This document shows positions 6,136-6,522 of a DNA stretch of 6,522 bases, one piece after another. The stretch is from the NCBI GenBank assembly GCA_051009035.1, contig JBPCWY010000227.1:1-6522 (forward strand), given 5' to 3'. The stretch is from Persebacter sp051009035. Lineage in GTDB: Bacteria > Pseudomonadota > Gammaproteobacteria > Tethybacterales > Persebacteraceae. Below the pieces are notes generated by a model, which ran no database searches, was not told the origin of the DNA, and saw only the letters and a list, made by a program, of their open reading frames with translations. A program made the translations under genes and the position numbers. Numbering within the stretch: position 1 is the stretch's first letter; each line of letters opens with the position of its first letter.

Positions 6136-6270
6136 GTCATTCCTGCGTAGACAGGAATCTTTTTGTCGGGGGCGGGTAATTCTTTCGTTTAATACGGCGG
6201 ATAATCGCGGAAGTTGGGCGGGTTTATATTCCGCACATTGTAAAGAGATTCCTGCTTTCGCGGGAATGAC
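6136..6270. mobile_element. MITE-like palindromic element, copy B (135 bp)
   Basis: The ends are GTCATTCCTGC (6136 onward) and GCGGGAATGAC (6260-6270). The interior equals that of copy A apart from a base difference in the GTCGGG tract and an extra 25 nt at 6182-6206; the following 49-nt block (6207-6255) is identical. The left arm folds as ATTCCTG / CAGGAAT (loop CGTAGA) followed by CTTTTT, which resembles a plus-strand terminator. The right end is only 8 nt from the stop codon of the minus-strand gene at 6279 and could terminate that gene. Confidence 0.75.
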
Positions 6271-6278
6271 GGAGGGGG

Positions 6279-6521
6279 TTATAACAGGCGGAGATTGCCG
6301 CCTAATAGGAAGGTGCGGTCGTTGGATAGTATCCGCGTTTTATACGGCTCCGAATAGCGGCGGCGGGAGCGGTATAGGAAGGTGCGGTCGCCGTCCGTGT
6401 TTTCTTTGTCGTCCAGCCATGCGCAGGGATTTCCCATGGTGAACATGCCCGTGTTGGGGGGGAGTTCCCGCTCCGTTATGCCTTCGCGGGATTGGCTTAT
6501 TAATGTTTCGCCGGTTATGCC
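6279..6521 (-). CDS. C-terminal part of an unrecognised protein, 5' end beyond window
   Basis: An open minus-strand frame of 80 codons runs in from the right edge and ends at a TAA (6279-6281). I do not recognise the family. The translated end is hydrophilic and rich in Arg, Asp, Asn and Gly: it contains MFTMGNPCAWLDDKENTDGD, then DRTFLYRSRRRY and, 23 residues on, DRTFLLGGNLRLL at the C-terminus. There is no hydrophobic segment. The other frames in this stretch are mostly broken by stops. Codon use differs from the neighbours: all three Phe codons are TTC, and ATA (4) and CTA (3) are frequent, whereas the other genes prefer TTT, ATT and TTG/CTG. This could mean horizontal origin, or that the frame is not genuine. 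It converges with holC across the repeat pair. Confidence 0.5.
   Translation of the reverse strand, partial: GITGETLISQSREGITERELPPNTGMFTMGNPCAWLDDKENTDGDRTFLYRSRRRYSEPYKTRILSNDRTFLLGGNLRLL
6305..6390. repeat. 17-bp direct repeat inside the partial minus-strand gene
   Basis: ATAGGAAGGTGCGGTCG occurs at 6305-6321 and again at 6374-6390. The offset is 69 nt, exactly 23 codons, so both copies are read in the same frame and encode DRTFLL and DRTFLY. The sequence between does not look duplicated. It may be the trace of a repeated protein module that continues outside the window. Confidence 0.7.
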
Positions 6522-6522
6522 G

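Noticed and set aside
6305..6390. AAGGTGCGGT as a DNA uptake signal like the Haemophilus AAGTGCGGT
   Set aside because: It has an extra base relative to the uptake core, and the two copies are better explained as an in-frame repeat in the partial gene. I also saw no Neisseria-type GCCGTCTGAA.

Overview
This window looks like a housekeeping stretch of a Gram-negative proteobacterial chromosome, probably beta- or gammaproteobacterial. The pointers are Lpt lipopolysaccharide-export permease genes, a class I AroG-type DAHP synthase, and the divergent lptGF / pepA-holC arrangement familiar from Escherichia coli and, from memory, from Neisseria. The DNA is GC-rich. Coding regions favour GCG, CGC, GGC, AAA, GAA and TTT. 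Short inverted repeats of the form GTCATTCC(C/T)GC...GC(G/A)GGAATGAC, common in Neisseria and other proteobacteria, sit in the intergenic regions. I cannot name a genus.

Layout: (1) Positions 1-911, minus strand: all but the C-terminal end of a 3-deoxy-D-arabino-heptulosonate-7-phosphate synthase. (2) 912-1168: a divergent promoter region. (3) 1169-1747, plus strand: the ribosome-biogenesis GTPase EngB/YihA, probably starting at a GTG placed where its promoter would begin transcription. (4) 1748-1961: a convergent gap with a long inverted repeat and degenerate repeat fragments. (5) 1962-3995, minus strand: lptF then lptG, abutting at TAA-ATG. (6) 3996-4050: a 55-bp divergent promoter region. 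(7) 4051-5906, plus strand: pepA (leucyl aminopeptidase) and holC (DNA polymerase III chi subunit), overlapping by 4 nt, with holC starting at TTG. (8) 5907-6278: non-coding, with two copies of one palindromic element (109 and 135 bp) that differ by a 25-nt indel, and an unrelated hairpin between them. (9) 6279-6521, minus strand: the C-terminal 80 codons of an unrecognised gene with codon use unlike its neighbours.

The genes serve four unrelated core processes: aromatic amino acid synthesis, 50S ribosome assembly, LPS transport, and peptide turnover with replication. I see no defence system, prophage, CRISPR array, RNA gene or transposase gene. The most notable features are non-coding: the palindromic elements lie only between convergent genes, where they can act as terminators; engB may be leaderless; and two promoters are packed into 55 bp between lptF and pepA. 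Most other long open frames here are shadows created by high GC content.
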